Source: JBDHDH01 sp039591615 (GTDB lineage: Bacteria > Gemmatimonadota > Gemmatimonadetes > Gemmatimonadales > GWC2-71-9). Taken from it: a stretch of 64,000 nucleotides of DNA. Positions 42,114 through 51,323 of the stretch are shown one piece after another (positions within the stretch are counted from its first letter, which is position 1; each line of letters opens with the position of its first letter). A program made the translations under genes and the position numbers. The stretch covers positions 50,579 through 114,578 of the forward strand of contig JBDHDH010000003.1 of NCBI GenBank assembly GCA_039591615.1, in the 5' to 3' direction. The notes under the pieces are model-generated. The model did no database searches and was not told the origin of the DNA. It saw nothing but the letters and a program-made list of their open reading frames with translations.

Positions 42114-42264
42114 GGCCGCATCGTACTCGCTCCTTCGGGACTCCGGATCCGAGCAGCATGGGTTACTACGTGGTGACTTGCTTGGCATCACCCGTGCTGT
42201 CAGTCACCACCTTGATCCACCTAGGCAGCGCCGGAGACAGTAGCAAGGGGATATCGCTGCACCC

Positions 42265-42666
42265 GTGAAGAGAGAACACTTCTGCACTGTCTGCTGCAAG
42301 CGGAAGCGTCGCGAACGCGGCTTGCTTCCGGCCACCAGCCGGTACGTGAGCAAGCGCATTCGATACGTACACAGCGAGAGTAGGCGTGTCGGCCAGCCTT
42401 TTCTGATTGTGTCGGGCGAGTACGGGCTCGTGGGACCGATGGATCCCATACCGTGGTACAATCACACCCTCCAGCCGGATGAGGTGGACGCGCTCGTACC
42501 GACCGTTGCGGAGCAGCTCGTGGCACGAGGAGTATCCACGCTCATCTTTTACGCTCGGCCGAGCAGTACTCTTGGCTGGCAGCCTTATTACTCGCTCTTG
42601 GAGCGGGCCTGTGTACATGAGGGAATACCGATGGAGGTAAGATTACTGGGGTCCGAATTCATCTGA
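42265..42666 (+). CDS. DUF6884-like protein
   Basis: 133 residues from a GTG start. It opens with a Cys-rich basic segment (HFCTVCCKRKRRERG) and contains FLIVSGEYGLVGPMDPIPWY, the kind of core seen in DUF6884/YaaA-like proteins, followed by an alpha/beta end (GVSTLIFYARPSS). YaaA is linked to peroxide response, but that function cannot be moved here on this match. It stands alone between short intergenic stretches. Confidence 0.6.
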   Translation: MKREHFCTVCCKRKRRERGLLPATSRYVSKRIRYVHSESRRVGQPFLIVSGEYGLVGPMDPIPWYNHTLQPDEVDALVPTVAEQLVARGVSTLIFYARPSSTLGWQPYYSLLERACVHEGIPMEVRLLGSEFI

Positions 42667-43032
42667 CCACGTTTCACGAGCCTCATCGTGACGGAAGCGC
42701 CGGCGGCATCGTAGCGCACCAACACTCCAAGTCGCGAGGCAACTGATGGCTTGGCGAACTGTAACCGAAGGCTTCGAGGCAGATCTCTACAAGGTCCCCA
42801 CGCCGAAGTTCTTTTACACCGAGCAAGGAGATCGCGGGCGGCTGAACCTCAGTACGGGAGATGGGCAGACGCTTCCCCGTGACGCAGAGCGGCCATATCG
42901 CCGAGATCCAGTACGCTGGAAAGACTCTGTTGGAAGGCACATTCCGGCCGGATTGAGCCCATCTATGACCGGATGAGTTGCTCCCGTTGAAACTCAATCA
43001 AGTCTCGTCTCGTACCATCCGAGGACGTCGGC
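42667..43032 (+). other. Intergenic stretch without a convincing gene
   Basis: About 365 bp. One 76-codon frame starts at ATG 42746 (MAWRTVTEGFEADLYKVPTP...) and stops at 42976. It shows no known motif and no ribosome site, and the minus strand frame over it is equally long. A gene remnant is possible but not supported. Confidence 0.35.
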
Positions 43033-43509
43033 ATGCCGGCAACGTGGACTTGCTCTGAGGAGTACCGCCCACGCCGGACTACCTTCCACGACGTTCGTGA
43101 GCTCGAGGGGTGGCGACTGAAAGTCTTCTCTATCGTGTATGGCACTGGCGTGATGGAGTGGACGGTGTACGACGACGTATGGCCCTTGATCCGATCAGCC
43201 TTGCCTCAGCCGGCCGTAACGCCGTGTCGACCAGGGGTGGGCTTCTTCATCGCGCACACCGGCCGGGGCGTGCATTACGCCGTGCTCGGTTGGTGGGACA
43301 ACGAGAACGAACTTCCGATCCGACTGTTTGTGAGGGAGTTCGGCGATAACACGGAATGGCGCGCCGGTACGGGGGCCGAGTCGGTCTGTGTGTGGGACAT
43401 CCAGGTCATTGCCCACGAGCGCGACGTATATGTCGCACAGGTCCTATCCAAGCCGGACCAGCCGGATCTCGAAGGTTACCTGTATCGCCACTTCGAGGTG
43501 AGCGGATGA
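43033..43509 (+). CDS. Conserved hypothetical protein
   Basis: 158 residues from ATG 43033 (GGCATGCC context; no strong ribosome site). It is rich in aromatic residues, with VGFFIAHTGRGVHYAVLGWW and NENELPIRLFVREF forming likely beta strands and SVCVWDIQVIAHERDVYVAQ near the end. I recognise this as a conserved stand-alone protein of unknown function. No signal peptide or membrane helix. Confidence 0.65.
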   Translation: MPATWTCSEEYRPRRTTFHDVRELEGWRLKVFSIVYGTGVMEWTVYDDVWPLIRSALPQPAVTPCRPGVGFFIAHTGRGVHYAVLGWWDNENELPIRLFVREFGDNTEWRAGTGAESVCVWDIQVIAHERDVYVAQVLSKPDQPDLEGYLYRHFEVSG

Positions 43510-43582
43510 TCATGGCCCTACGCGCTGTAGGATGCGGCATTCTCACACTCGGTTCTCAGGTTTCTTCCGTCCGAGGTAGAAC

Positions 43583-43834
43583 GTGACGTCCAAGTCGAAG
43601 TGGGAAACGGTAGGCACCTACGGGTCGCTATACGAAGCCGAGATCGCGGCCGGCCGGCTCGAGGATTCGGGCATCCCGTCACGTCTGGACAAGCGCGGGG
43701 CCGTCGGCTTGTTTGGGCCTGGGTTCGAAGGTAAAACGGTCCGGGGTGTAGCGATTCTCGTGCCCACAGACCGGTTGGCGGACGCCCAGCGGGCCCTCGA
43801 CCTCGCGGGACCGGAGGACTCCCTCGACTCATGA
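43583..43834 (+). CDS. DUF2007-type small protein
   Basis: 83 residues from GTG 43583. A ferredoxin-like alpha/beta fold is suggested by TYGSLYEAEIAAGRLEDSG and VRGVAILVPTDRLADAQRAL, the pattern of the DUF2007 family (putative signal-transducing domain). No other domain is present. Role unknown. Confidence 0.65.
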   Translation: MTSKSKWETVGTYGSLYEAEIAAGRLEDSGIPSRLDKRGAVGLFGPGFEGKTVRGVAILVPTDRLADAQRALDLAGPEDSLDS

Positions 43835-43882
43835 ATCGAGGGGGGCTGCGGCGCGGCAGCTTCAGCCTCCATACCATGTGGC

Positions 43883-44761
43883 GTGAATCCTGAGTCCACA
43901 GAGCTGCCCCCTGAAGGCGCGTTCCCGGTCGACGGCGCAAAGCTGCATTACACCATCACCGGTAAAGGTCCGGTGACGCTCGTCGTGATCCCCGGCGGTC
44001 CGGGCTTCGGGTTCGGATACCTGCATCGCGAGCTTACCGAGCTGCTGGGCGATTCATATCAGCTGTTGTTCTACGATCAGCGAGGCAGCGGTCACTCGAC
44101 GGGTGTCGAAGACACCACTCGTCTGACCATGGCCACGTTCGTCGACGATCTCGATCAGGTTCGGCGGGCAGCCGGGCTCCACCGGCTCAATCTCCTCGGG
44201 CATTCGTTTGGTGGTCTCCTCGCCATGCAGTATGCTATCGCCCATCCAGGCCGCGTCGCGTCACTCGTGCTCGTAGACTCCGATCCGGCCAGTCGAGAGC
44301 GCTGGAGTCGCTTCAGGACGGTCGTCCACAAGCGCAGGACCGAGGATGAGGCTCGACAGCTGTCGGAGATCAAGGCCATTCCGGGCTGGGAGCTCCGTTC
44401 CGAGCTCGCCGAGCGCTTCTTCCGTATCTCCCTGCGGCCCTACTTCGGCAACCCCGCACTCGCCGAGAGACTCACCTTTGAGTTCGACGAGCACGTACTA
44501 CGCAACAATGCGGTCACTGCGGGATGCATCCGCTCAGACCTCGGCCAGTGGGATATTCACGATCAGCTCGCACGCATTACGGCTCCGACCCTGATCATTG
44601 CGGGTGACTCGGGGATCTTCTCCGTCGACGATAGCGAGGCTGTCCGGCGGCGGATCCCCAACGCGAAGCTGGAGATCCTCGAAGGCGTGGGACATTTGCC
44701 GTACGTGGAAGCTCCGGAGAAGTTCGCGTCCGCCGTGCGGACTTTTCTTCCAACCTATTGA
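43883..44761 (+). CDS. Alpha/beta hydrolase, prolyl aminopeptidase-like
   Basis: 292 residues from GTG 43883. Oxyanion motif IPGGPGFGFGYL, YDQRGSGHST, nucleophile elbow GHSFGG, an acid in IIAGDSGIF and the His in GVGHLPYVEAP. The GGPG form suits the S33 peptidase group, but esterases share it. It is only about 30% alike by eye to the hydrolase at 15787, so it is not a recent copy. Convergent with the SPFH gene. Confidence 0.82.
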   Translation: MNPESTELPPEGAFPVDGAKLHYTITGKGPVTLVVIPGGPGFGFGYLHRELTELLGDSYQLLFYDQRGSGHSTGVEDTTRLTMATFVDDLDQVRRAAGLHRLNLLGHSFGGLLAMQYAIAHPGRVASLVLVDSDPASRERWSRFRTVVHKRRTEDEARQLSEIKAIPGWELRSELAERFFRISLRPYFGNPALAERLTFEFDEHVLRNNAVTAGCIRSDLGQWDIHDQLARITAPTLIIAGDSGIFSVDDSEAVRRRIPNAKLEILEGVGHLPYVEAPEKFASAVRTFLPTY

Positions 44762-44910
44762 TGCTGACGGGACTCAAGCTCTGGCGGTCTCGGTGGATCT
44801 ACTCATGGATGTCGCCTGGCTCGACGACCGAGTTGGTGTCGACGGGGGGCGGCACACCGATCAGGACGGAGAATCCCTCGACTGGCCGGTTCCGTAGGGC
44901 ATCTCCGCTT

Positions 44911-45912
44911 CTAGTCCTCCGGTCCGCCCTCGGAGGGTTCCTCGGCTTCTTTTGCCGGTGGTGTCATCCCCTTTGCGCCCGCTAGGCCGATGATACCCGG
45001 GAGGTTCAGGGAGTCTGCCAGACCAGACGGCACGACCATCAGGGACCCCCGCTTCACGATGCTCTCGTAGAGCATGTTCATCGCGCGAAGATTGAGCGCC
45101 ACGGGGTTCTTTCCGTACGTCTCGGACGCTTCGATGAATTTGGAGGCGATTTCGGTCTCGGCCGTGCCGAGGATAATGCGTGCCTGCCTCTCCCGCTCCG
45201 CCTGCGCTTGGCGCGACATCGCCTCTTCCAGCGCCTTGGGAATGATCACATCTCGGATCTCCACCGACTGTACCTGAATTCCCCAATCGTGCATCTTGCG
45301 GTCCAGGGTCTCCTGGAGACCACGGCCGAGCTCTTTACGGGACTGAATCAACTCCGCCAGATCGTGCTTGCCGATGGCATCCCGAAGCGCGGTTTGTGCG
45401 GCAAGAATAACGGCTTGCTCGTAGTTCTGAACCTCGAGTGCTGCGCGCTCCGCGTCGTAGACGATCCAGAAGGCAATGGCATCGACGTTCACGGGGACCG
45501 TGTCCTTCGTGAGGCATGATTCGGCCCCGAAATCGGTGGTACGGATGCGCTGATCGATGTGATACGAAATCCGATCGAGCACCGGAATCACCGTGAAGAA
45601 GCCCGGTCCTCGCAGACCGCGATATCGACCGAGGCGAAGCACGACGGCCTTCTCCCATTGATCCGCGTACTTGACAGAAGATCCAACGAACAGGCCGGCA
45701 ATGGCAGACACGATTGGGACAACAACCGGCAAGAACAGCTCCCCCCCAATGGGTGCGAGAGCCCCGACAGCTGCAACGATCGCGGCAGTTCCAAACCCCG
45801 ACAGAACAGCTACCACCGGGTAGCGGGTATCGTTCGGTGAACTGCTCACGGCAACCCCCCTGCGTGCCGGAGGCCCCTGCTTGTAGGCGGGAACAGGTAG
45901 GAATCCTTCCAT
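44911..45912 (-). CDS. SPFH/Band 7 (stomatin/slipin-like) protein
   Basis: 333 residues. Two N-terminal hydrophobic hairpin segments (TAAIVAAVGALAPIGG, FLPVVVPIVSAIAGLFV), then the Band 7 domain: EKAVVLRLGRYRGLRGPGFF, VPVNVDAIAFWIVYD and the helix VEIRDVIIPKALEEAMSRQA. A coiled-coil tail and LRAMNMLYESI follow. Stomatins organise membrane microdomains and regulate membrane proteases. A GTG at 45849 after AGGGGGG is a possible later start. It follows a GntR regulator by 22 bp. Confidence 0.9.
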   Translation of the reverse strand: MEGFLPVPAYKQGPPARRGVAVSSSPNDTRYPVVAVLSGFGTAAIVAAVGALAPIGGELFLPVVVPIVSAIAGLFVGSSVKYADQWEKAVVLRLGRYRGLRGPGFFTVIPVLDRISYHIDQRIRTTDFGAESCLTKDTVPVNVDAIAFWIVYDAERAALEVQNYEQAVILAAQTALRDAIGKHDLAELIQSRKELGRGLQETLDRKMHDWGIQVQSVEIRDVIIPKALEEAMSRQAQAERERQARIILGTAETEIASKFIEASETYGKNPVALNLRAMNMLYESIVKRGSLMVVPSGLADSLNLPGIIGLAGAKGMTPPAKEAEEPSEGGPED

Positions 45913-45934
45913 TCAACGGCCCCCATTCTTCGCG

Positions 45935-46354
45935 TCAGTTATCTCGGCGCGCCGCCCGCAAATCGGCGAGCGCCTCCATCACATCATCCAACGTAAGTCC
46001 AAGTGCCTCCGCCTGCGATATCAGGTCGCGACATAGGCGCTCCAATTGCGAGCGACGCTCCATTGCCGAGCGATCGGGCTGAGTGAGGCTCACAAAGGTC
46101 CCCTGGCCCGGTTTGCGCCTGAGCACACCTAGGAGCTCGAGCTCTTGGTAGGCACGGGCGACCATGTTGGGATGCGCGCTCAGATCAATGGCGAGCTGGC
46201 GGACAGTGGGCAATCGGGCGCCCGTCTCGAGCGTTCCGGTCACAACCTCCAGCCATATTCGGTTGGCGATCTGGCGATACAGCGGCTCATCGCTGCTGGG
46301 CTCTAGATAGACCGCGAGTCGCCGCCAGAGGTCTGCGTTTTCTAGTTCGGACAC
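45935..46354 (-). CDS. GntR family transcriptional regulator (YtrA type)
   Basis: 139 residues from GTG 46354. The winged helix-turn-helix is plain: PLYRQIANRIWLEVVTGTLE, ARLPTVRQLAIDLSAHPNMV, ARAYQELELLGVLRRKPGQG. A short C-terminal helical tail (about 45 residues) replaces the large ligand-binding domain, as in the YtrA subfamily. Those regulators usually sit before ABC transporters; here the neighbour is an SPFH gene, which it probably controls. Confidence 0.9.
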   Translation of the reverse strand: MSELENADLWRRLAVYLEPSSDEPLYRQIANRIWLEVVTGTLETGARLPTVRQLAIDLSAHPNMVARAYQELELLGVLRRKPGQGTFVSLTQPDRSAMERRSQLERLCRDLISQAEALGLTLDDVMEALADLRAARRDN

Positions 46355-46755
46355 AGATCAACGGAATCCTTTCTCGACGAAGAATATCCAGACCGGTGAG
46401 ACCGGACTAGTGCCCCAAGGTCTCCGCATTTGGGGCGGTCGGCGAACTCCGGAGGGACACCATCGGCGGGTCACCACTGGACCATTACAGGCTGCCCTCG
46501 CCGAAGCCCGAGCCCCGGGGCACAGCCTGCAGGAGGGACGTCGGCCCTTGACTTCCATGGGCCGCCAGAACACGCCAACAGCGTTCGCTGCGGGGCGGGA
46601 AGTGGCGGCTGACGCCGACGACTATATTCCCTACTCGTCACCCGAGAGTCCGGAGCCAACCGGCGCGCAGGAAGCGCGATATCTCGGGTGGATGTTGTCT
46701 GCGTTCGAAGACAGGGACGTCCTCGACGCCCATCAGGATCCCCGATGAGACGACC
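46355..46755 (+). other. Intergenic region between GntR and DUF1844 genes
   Basis: 400 bp. A 112-codon frame (46410-46748) exists, but it is rich in Arg/Pro/Gly, has no known motif and its opening follows no ribosome site. The last part, ADDYIPYSSPESPEPTGAQE, is more protein-like. The promoters of the divergent genes must lie here; none is clear. Confidence 0.35.
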
Positions 46756-47115
46756 ATGAGCACAGCCGGCGGGCCGAGCGGAATCGAGTTCAACGCGTTC
46801 GTGGCGGGCATCGCTGCTACGGCGGCGGCGACCCTCAAGCAGATCGAAGACCTCTATCGCGCTAGTGCGGGCAGAGCTTCAGAGGAGGCTGGGCTCCAGG
46901 AAGAGCGCCAGTCTCCGGCAGCAGGCGCAGAAAGCGCTCGCAAGGGCCTTGGTGCCGCTCGACAGCTCATCGATACGCTGGTGATGTTGGATGTGAAGAC
47001 CGAAGGCAACTTGACGTCCGATGAGCAGCGGTTATTGCGAGACATACTCACAGAGTTGCGTATGACCTACGTGCGCGTGTCGGACTTGGTGAGCGGCGGT
47101 CGAACATCACCATGA
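46756..47115 (+). CDS. DUF1844-like protein
   Basis: 119 residues. The C-terminal helical part GLGAARQLIDTLVMLDVKTE and GNLTSDEQRLLRDILTELRM matches the DUF1844 pattern of two helices around a GNLT-x-E-x2-LL motif. The N-terminal half is Ala-rich and helical (IEFNAFVAGIAATAAATLKQ). It is a small cytosolic protein of unknown role. Confidence 0.75.
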   Translation: MSTAGGPSGIEFNAFVAGIAATAAATLKQIEDLYRASAGRASEEAGLQEERQSPAAGAESARKGLGAARQLIDTLVMLDVKTEGNLTSDEQRLLRDILTELRMTYVRVSDLVSGGRTSP

Positions 47116-47141
47116 CCGCTATGCAGTCTGGAAGTTGCCAC

Positions 47142-47161
47142 GCGCCCGTGACGCGGGGCGC
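47142..47161 (+). terminator. GC hairpin after the DUF1844-like gene
   Basis: GCGCCC (47142-47147) and GGGCGC (47156-47161) form a 6-bp all-GC stem with an 8-nt loop, 27 nt after the stop. The following bases (CTTGCTCATT) contain only a broken T run, so termination would be weak. Confidence 0.35.
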
Positions 47162-47201
47162 CTTGCTCATTCCCGTTCCCCTCTGTCATGCGTGAGCCTC
47201 C

Positions 47202-47516
47202 GTGTTTTCACTGCTCGTCATTCTCCTCGCGCTCGCCCTCGTGGTTGTGGCTCTGTCGAGTCGGGGATGGCGGCACCCCTATCCGCGCCACATTTCGTAC
47301 GGTCCAGTCATGATTGAGTTCTCGAAGGTAGATCGGGTCTGCTACTTCATCGCAGCAGTTTCGGTAGTCATCGGCGTCATCTCGGGAATCGTCCTCATCT
47401 GGGGGCCCAACGCGGAACAGTTTGGGAGGATACGGGCCACGGCTGGCCTCATGTTCGTCGGAGCTGCGCTCGTACTCGTGCTGAACAGGCTGATGCGAGG
47501 CCGCGGTAGCCCCTGA
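47202..47516 (+). CDS. Small membrane protein
   Basis: 104 residues from GTG 47202. Three hydrophobic helices: LLVILLALALVVVALS at the N terminus, CYFIAAVSVVIGVISGIVLI, and AGLMFVGAALVLVLNRLM, with a polar segment in between. No family is recognised. It is probably a free-standing gene, ending 156 bp before the convergent carboxypeptidase gene. Confidence 0.6.
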   Translation: MFSLLVILLALALVVVALSSRGWRHPYPRHISYGPVMIEFSKVDRVCYFIAAVSVVIGVISGIVLIWGPNAEQFGRIRATAGLMFVGAALVLVLNRLMRGRGSP

Positions 47517-47672
47517 CCCCAAGGCGCTACATCGGGCGCACTCGTTTGGAAGGAGGTGATCCTGGTCGTCGCCAGGATCGTGGACGGTTTTGAGGTACTC
47601 CTCGCCCTGATCTGGCTGGGCTTGGCCTGGTGTAGGCAGAGGCCGCGACTCCTCGACCGCCGGTCTTCGCAG

Positions 47673-48713
47673 TCATCTCCCGCGGTCGATCTCCACCTGC
47701 TCGATTCCGGCGACGATCAACGTCCACTGAAGATCCATCTGCTGCCGCACCGGCATGGCTTGGAGACCCACCGTCGCGGCCTCCTCCCGAACCTCGTCAG
47801 GCTTGAGTTCGCCTGCCAGGTCGCTCCGCCATCTGGCAATGCGGGTCTTCCACTCTTCGGCGACGGGGTCCGGCGGTCCCAACTCTTCGCCTACCCCCGG
47901 TGTGATGAAGAGAGGCATCTCCGACACGACTGTGAGAGGATCGCCGTTCAGCGCCCGGATCGTTTCCATGGAGCTTGGGCGAAACCGGCTGGCGGTTTCC
48001 TCGTCTCCAAGCTGAGAGAAATGACGACGCATGTATCCTGAATCCGGGCGCGTAGTGAACCCACGTTCGAGCCGGAAGAATCCCTTCTCGCCGTGGCGCT
48101 CGACGTCGTGCAAACGATAGCCCAGGTCGGTCACGCGCGTGCGGCACACGGTCTTGAGATGATCGATGCGATCTCGCCAGGCCTGTTCGACCAGGAACCA
48201 TGGCCCTGCTGCGAACGCCATCCCGTGCAACGTTGCATGCAGCGTGAACGGTCCATCGGCTCGATGCCACCAGTTGAACAGGGCTCGGTTCTCGGGTCGT
48301 GCTGCCAGGTCCGCACCATTTCTGGGAAATCCGAACTCGATGTCATCTCCCGGTAGCTCGCGAACCACCTGCACGAGATAAGTCGCGAGATCGAATGCCG
48401 GATCGTCGTCATCATACCACGTCCGATTACGAACCTCGCCATCGGGGTTAACGTGCGGAACAATCCACCACTCGTATCGCGAGCGCAGCGGATCACCGGG
48501 AGCCAGCCGGCCGAGGTATGCGGCGAGATGCCGCAGGAACAGGGGACCTACCGGCTCGTCGGCGTGACATCCCCCGATCAGGCTCACTCGGATACTCCCG
48601 GTGCCGACCCGGAATCCGCGCACGGGCCTCGCCTCTCGTGATCGCCCCAGGATCGTGCCATCTTCTGGACGCACCCGATCCGTCGAAATGATCTGCTCGA
48701 ACCGCTCCAGCAT
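47673..48713 (-). CDS. M14-like zinc carboxypeptidase/deacylase
   Basis: 346 residues from ATG 48713. The zinc-site pattern of the M14 family is present: SLIGGCHADEPVGP (H-x2-E) near residue 50, HVNPDGEVRNRTW for substrate carboxylate, and LHATLHGMAFAAGP (third His ligand) near residue 165. A late Glu in RLERGFTTRPD or nearby would be the general base. No signal peptide was seen. A longer frame to 48899 exists but its extra N terminus is not protein-like. Substrate is unknown. Confidence 0.78.
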   Translation of the reverse strand: MLERFEQIISTDRVRPEDGTILGRSREARPVRGFRVGTGSIRVSLIGGCHADEPVGPLFLRHLAAYLGRLAPGDPLRSRYEWWIVPHVNPDGEVRNRTWYDDDDPAFDLATYLVQVVRELPGDDIEFGFPRNGADLAARPENRALFNWWHRADGPFTLHATLHGMAFAAGPWFLVEQAWRDRIDHLKTVCRTRVTDLGYRLHDVERHGEKGFFRLERGFTTRPDSGYMRRHFSQLGDEETASRFRPSSMETIRALNGDPLTVVSEMPLFITPGVGEELGPPDPVAEEWKTRIARWRSDLAGELKPDEVREEAATVGLQAMPVRQQMDLQWTLIVAGIEQVEIDRGR

Positions 48714-49080
48714 GGTGGTGACAGGATAGCCACGTGATGAGCAACCGTGCAAACTGCCTCGGCTACGGGACCGCGCGGTGCAGCACCGAGGATTCCAATG
48801 CCGGCTCTCGCGCAACAGCACCCATCGCTCCGTTTGCGCCCGGCGTCTTACCGCTCGGCCTAGACGATACACCAGGAGATGTCTCGGACTGGTCGCCAAG
48901 CGAGTTCCCAGGCAGAGTCAGGCACTTGGCGATGCCTCGCCGTGCTCCGGGCGACAGTCCCCATTCTTTGCGTGGCAGCTCTCGGCACGTTAATCCGCTA
49001 GACATCGGTCTCGACATGGTGGGCTTTCTGTGCACCAGACGCCACGATCGATCGCAAGATATCGACCGGGGCGATACCTT
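48714..49080. other. Divergent intergenic region
   Basis: 367 bp between the carboxypeptidase and methyltransferase genes. Frames here are short or shadow the neighbours. The two promoters should be here, but no clear -35/-10 pair was found. Nothing else seen. Confidence 0.4.
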
Positions 49081-49755
49081 ATGACGCAACCATCTCGCGA
49101 CTTTTACTCGATACTGAGCGTGCAGTACGCCGAGCGAATCCGCCAGCTCGTTCCGAAATATGACGCGATGGTCGAGTGTATCCTTCGACTCGTGGCGCTC
49201 CGCAGACCGTGTCGGATACTGGATATCGGTGCGGGTACCGGACTAGTGATGGCTCATTTGCTCACGGACTTGCCCGATGCGACCGTAACGGCGCTGGAGC
49301 CATGCACCGCAATGGCCTCCGCGGCCCGCGCTGTCCTGAGTTCTTTCGGCGAGCGCGCAGCCATTGTCGAAACTGATGTCCACGATTTTACGCCGGACGT
49401 ATCGTTCGAAGTCATTGTATCCAACCTAGTTCTCCATAACTTCGAGCTCGACGAAAAGGCAAACCTCCTGAGACGCATACGCGCGTGGCTAAGCGAGAAC
49501 GGAGCGTTCGTTTGGGGCGACTTCGTCCGCCATGAGAACGCTCAACTCGACGATTACTTTACCAGTTATCGCGTGGGTTTTGCCCATGCGGCGGGGTGTC
49601 CGACACCAATCATCGAGGCCAACTTCGGGAAGGAAGGAACCGTAGACCGGCCGTTGACTACCCCGGAGACGATCGACTTGATCTTGGGATCTGGCTTTCA
49701 GTCGTGTGATATCGTCTGGGCGCACGACACCTTCGCGGTATTCTTTTCGGCGTGA
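49081..49755 (+). CDS. Class I SAM-dependent methyltransferase
   Basis: 224 residues from ATG 49081. Rossmann motif I is RILDIGAGTGLVMAHLL, the acidic motif II ends ATVTALEPC, post-I ETDVHDF, and motif IV VIVSNLVLHNF. The layout resembles UbiE/Tam-like enzymes with a mobile C-terminal cap (RPLTTPETIDLILGSGF, WAHDTFAVFF). The methyl acceptor is unknown; the gene is isolated. Confidence 0.88.
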   Translation: MTQPSRDFYSILSVQYAERIRQLVPKYDAMVECILRLVALRRPCRILDIGAGTGLVMAHLLTDLPDATVTALEPCTAMASAARAVLSSFGERAAIVETDVHDFTPDVSFEVIVSNLVLHNFELDEKANLLRRIRAWLSENGAFVWGDFVRHENAQLDDYFTSYRVGFAHAAGCPTPIIEANFGKEGTVDRPLTTPETIDLILGSGFQSCDIVWAHDTFAVFFSA

Positions 49756-50088
49756 GGGAAGGGTGAAGGGCTACCCCTGGGTGGATACCCCGGCGCTGTG
49801 CACTCGGTCCTTCGTTACGCACGCCGCCTTTGAATGGGTCACGTTGAACAAGGGCGAACACCGGCAGCTGGCACCGTCATCATTGTGTGAGCGGAGCCGG
49901 GTCCCGGCGGCTCTGCGGATCGGGAAAGCCCGATGAGTGCCCAGTCAGGGCGGATCCGACGGCGCAGAATGTTGTATATGAGAGGACTCCTGCTCGCACA
50001 ACGGGTGCCGCGGTGCTGTCGGGAGGATCGTTGCTGAGCACGGCTGTGGCTAGACTGATTCTGAGACCTGCCTCAACCTGACGACCGG
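49756..50088. other. Intergenic region
   Basis: 333 bp with no convincing gene. A short inverted repeat ATCGGG/CCCGAT (49919-49934) around AAAG may be a weak terminator for the methyltransferase gene. A 64-codon frame ending at 50081 is not supported. Confidence 0.35.
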
Positions 50089-51258
50089 ATGATGCCACGA
50101 CTCCTGCTTGCCCTACTGCTCTTAACTGCTGCAGCCCCCATCACGTCCTGCCGGGGGCCGGTGCCGGATCAAGAACGGATTACGGCTCGCAGTGTTCAGT
50201 CGGCGGCCGCTCAATTGCCGGTAGTCGACTCGAGTTTCGTCCGGCTCATCGAAGAACTGTCGGAACCAGCGGGCTACTTCGATACAGACAACCTCATCTC
50301 CAACGAGAGATCCTATCTCCACGTCCTTGGTGCGATACGGCGACAGGATGTCCGGGGGGGCGCATATATCGGAGTTGGGCCAGACCAGAATTTCTCCTAC
50401 ATCGCCGAAGTGCGTCCCGACATTGCTTTCATAATCGACATCCGTCGCGACAATCTACTCCAGCATCTCTGGTTCAAGGCGCTGTTCGAGCTCGCCGACA
50501 ACCGCGTCGAGTACCTGTCGATCATGTTCGGAAAACGCACACCGAAGCGGGGCCGGTGGGAGCAGGCCACCATCGAGGAGCTCGTCGAGTACATCGATGC
50601 CACCGCCTCTCGGACCGAGATCATCGAAGCAAACCGAGATGTGGTCAAGAAAACGGTGCAGAGTTTTGGTCTCGCGCTCTCCGAGGAGGATCTGCACACC
50701 ATCGAGCGCATCCATGCGAGCTTTTTCGGCTCCGGGCTGGATCTCCGCTTCACCAGCCACCGCCGGCCGCCCCGTGCATACTACCCGCGTTACCGTGAGT
50801 TGCTGCTGGAAAGCGACCTCACGGACCAGAAGAGTAATTACTTAGCCACGGAACGCAGGTTCCGCGTCGTGAAGTCACTACAAGAGGGGAATAGGATCGT
50901 TCCGGTCGTCGGGGACCTCGCAGGGCCGCACGCGCTGAGAGCCATCGGTCGATACCTCGCCGCGCAGGAGCAGACGGTCTCGGCCATCTACACCTCGAAC
51001 GTCGAGTTCTACCTCATGCGCAACGGCACCTTCGACAGCTTTGCCAACAACGTGCAATACCTCCCGCATAACGCCCGGAGCTTGATCATCCGGAGTTATT
51101 TCGGGGGCTGGTACCGTCGCCAACATCCCCAGGCTGTGGCAGGATATTTCAGCAGCCAGCTCCTGCAACATGTGCAAAGCTTCCTGGCCGCACAGGGCGA
51201 GGGCGGATACGTCTCGTACTTCGATCTGGTGACACGGAACGCTCTGGACCTTCGGTGA
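50089..51258 (+). CDS. Secreted conserved protein (LIC_10091-like)
   Basis: 389 residues with a lipoprotein-like signal (LLALLLLTAAAPITSC). The mature protein has GGAYIGVGPDQNFSYIAEVR then PDIAFIIDIRRDNLLQHLWF, which looks like a SAM-type Rossmann beginning, and later NRIVPVVGDLAGPHALRAIG and SAIYTSNVEFYLM. This resembles the LIC_10091 family as I recall it, whose fold is methyltransferase-like but role unknown. A secreted methyltransferase-like fold is unusual. ATG 50089 and 50092 are both possible. Confidence 0.7.
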   Translation: MMPRLLLALLLLTAAAPITSCRGPVPDQERITARSVQSAAAQLPVVDSSFVRLIEELSEPAGYFDTDNLISNERSYLHVLGAIRRQDVRGGAYIGVGPDQNFSYIAEVRPDIAFIIDIRRDNLLQHLWFKALFELADNRVEYLSIMFGKRTPKRGRWEQATIEELVEYIDATASRTEIIEANRDVVKKTVQSFGLALSEEDLHTIERIHASFFGSGLDLRFTSHRRPPRAYYPRYRELLLESDLTDQKSNYLATERRFRVVKSLQEGNRIVPVVGDLAGPHALRAIGRYLAAQEQTVSAIYTSNVEFYLMRNGTFDSFANNVQYLPHNARSLIIRSYFGGWYRRQHPQAVAGYFSSQLLQHVQSFLAAQGEGGYVSYFDLVTRNALDLR

Positions 51259-51323
51259 AAACGAGCGCTGCGACGGGGCACCCTCCCAACCAACGCACCG
51301 ACCGCCGCGTCTCGAGGTGTCAG

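Noticed and set aside
41234..43600. Integron cassette array in the region of small genes
   Set aside because: No integrase, and no attC-like paired repeats were found between the small genes.
46410..46748. 112-codon frame between GntR and DUF1844 genes
   Set aside because: No ribosome site, biased composition and no known motif; kept only as a note on the intergenic region.
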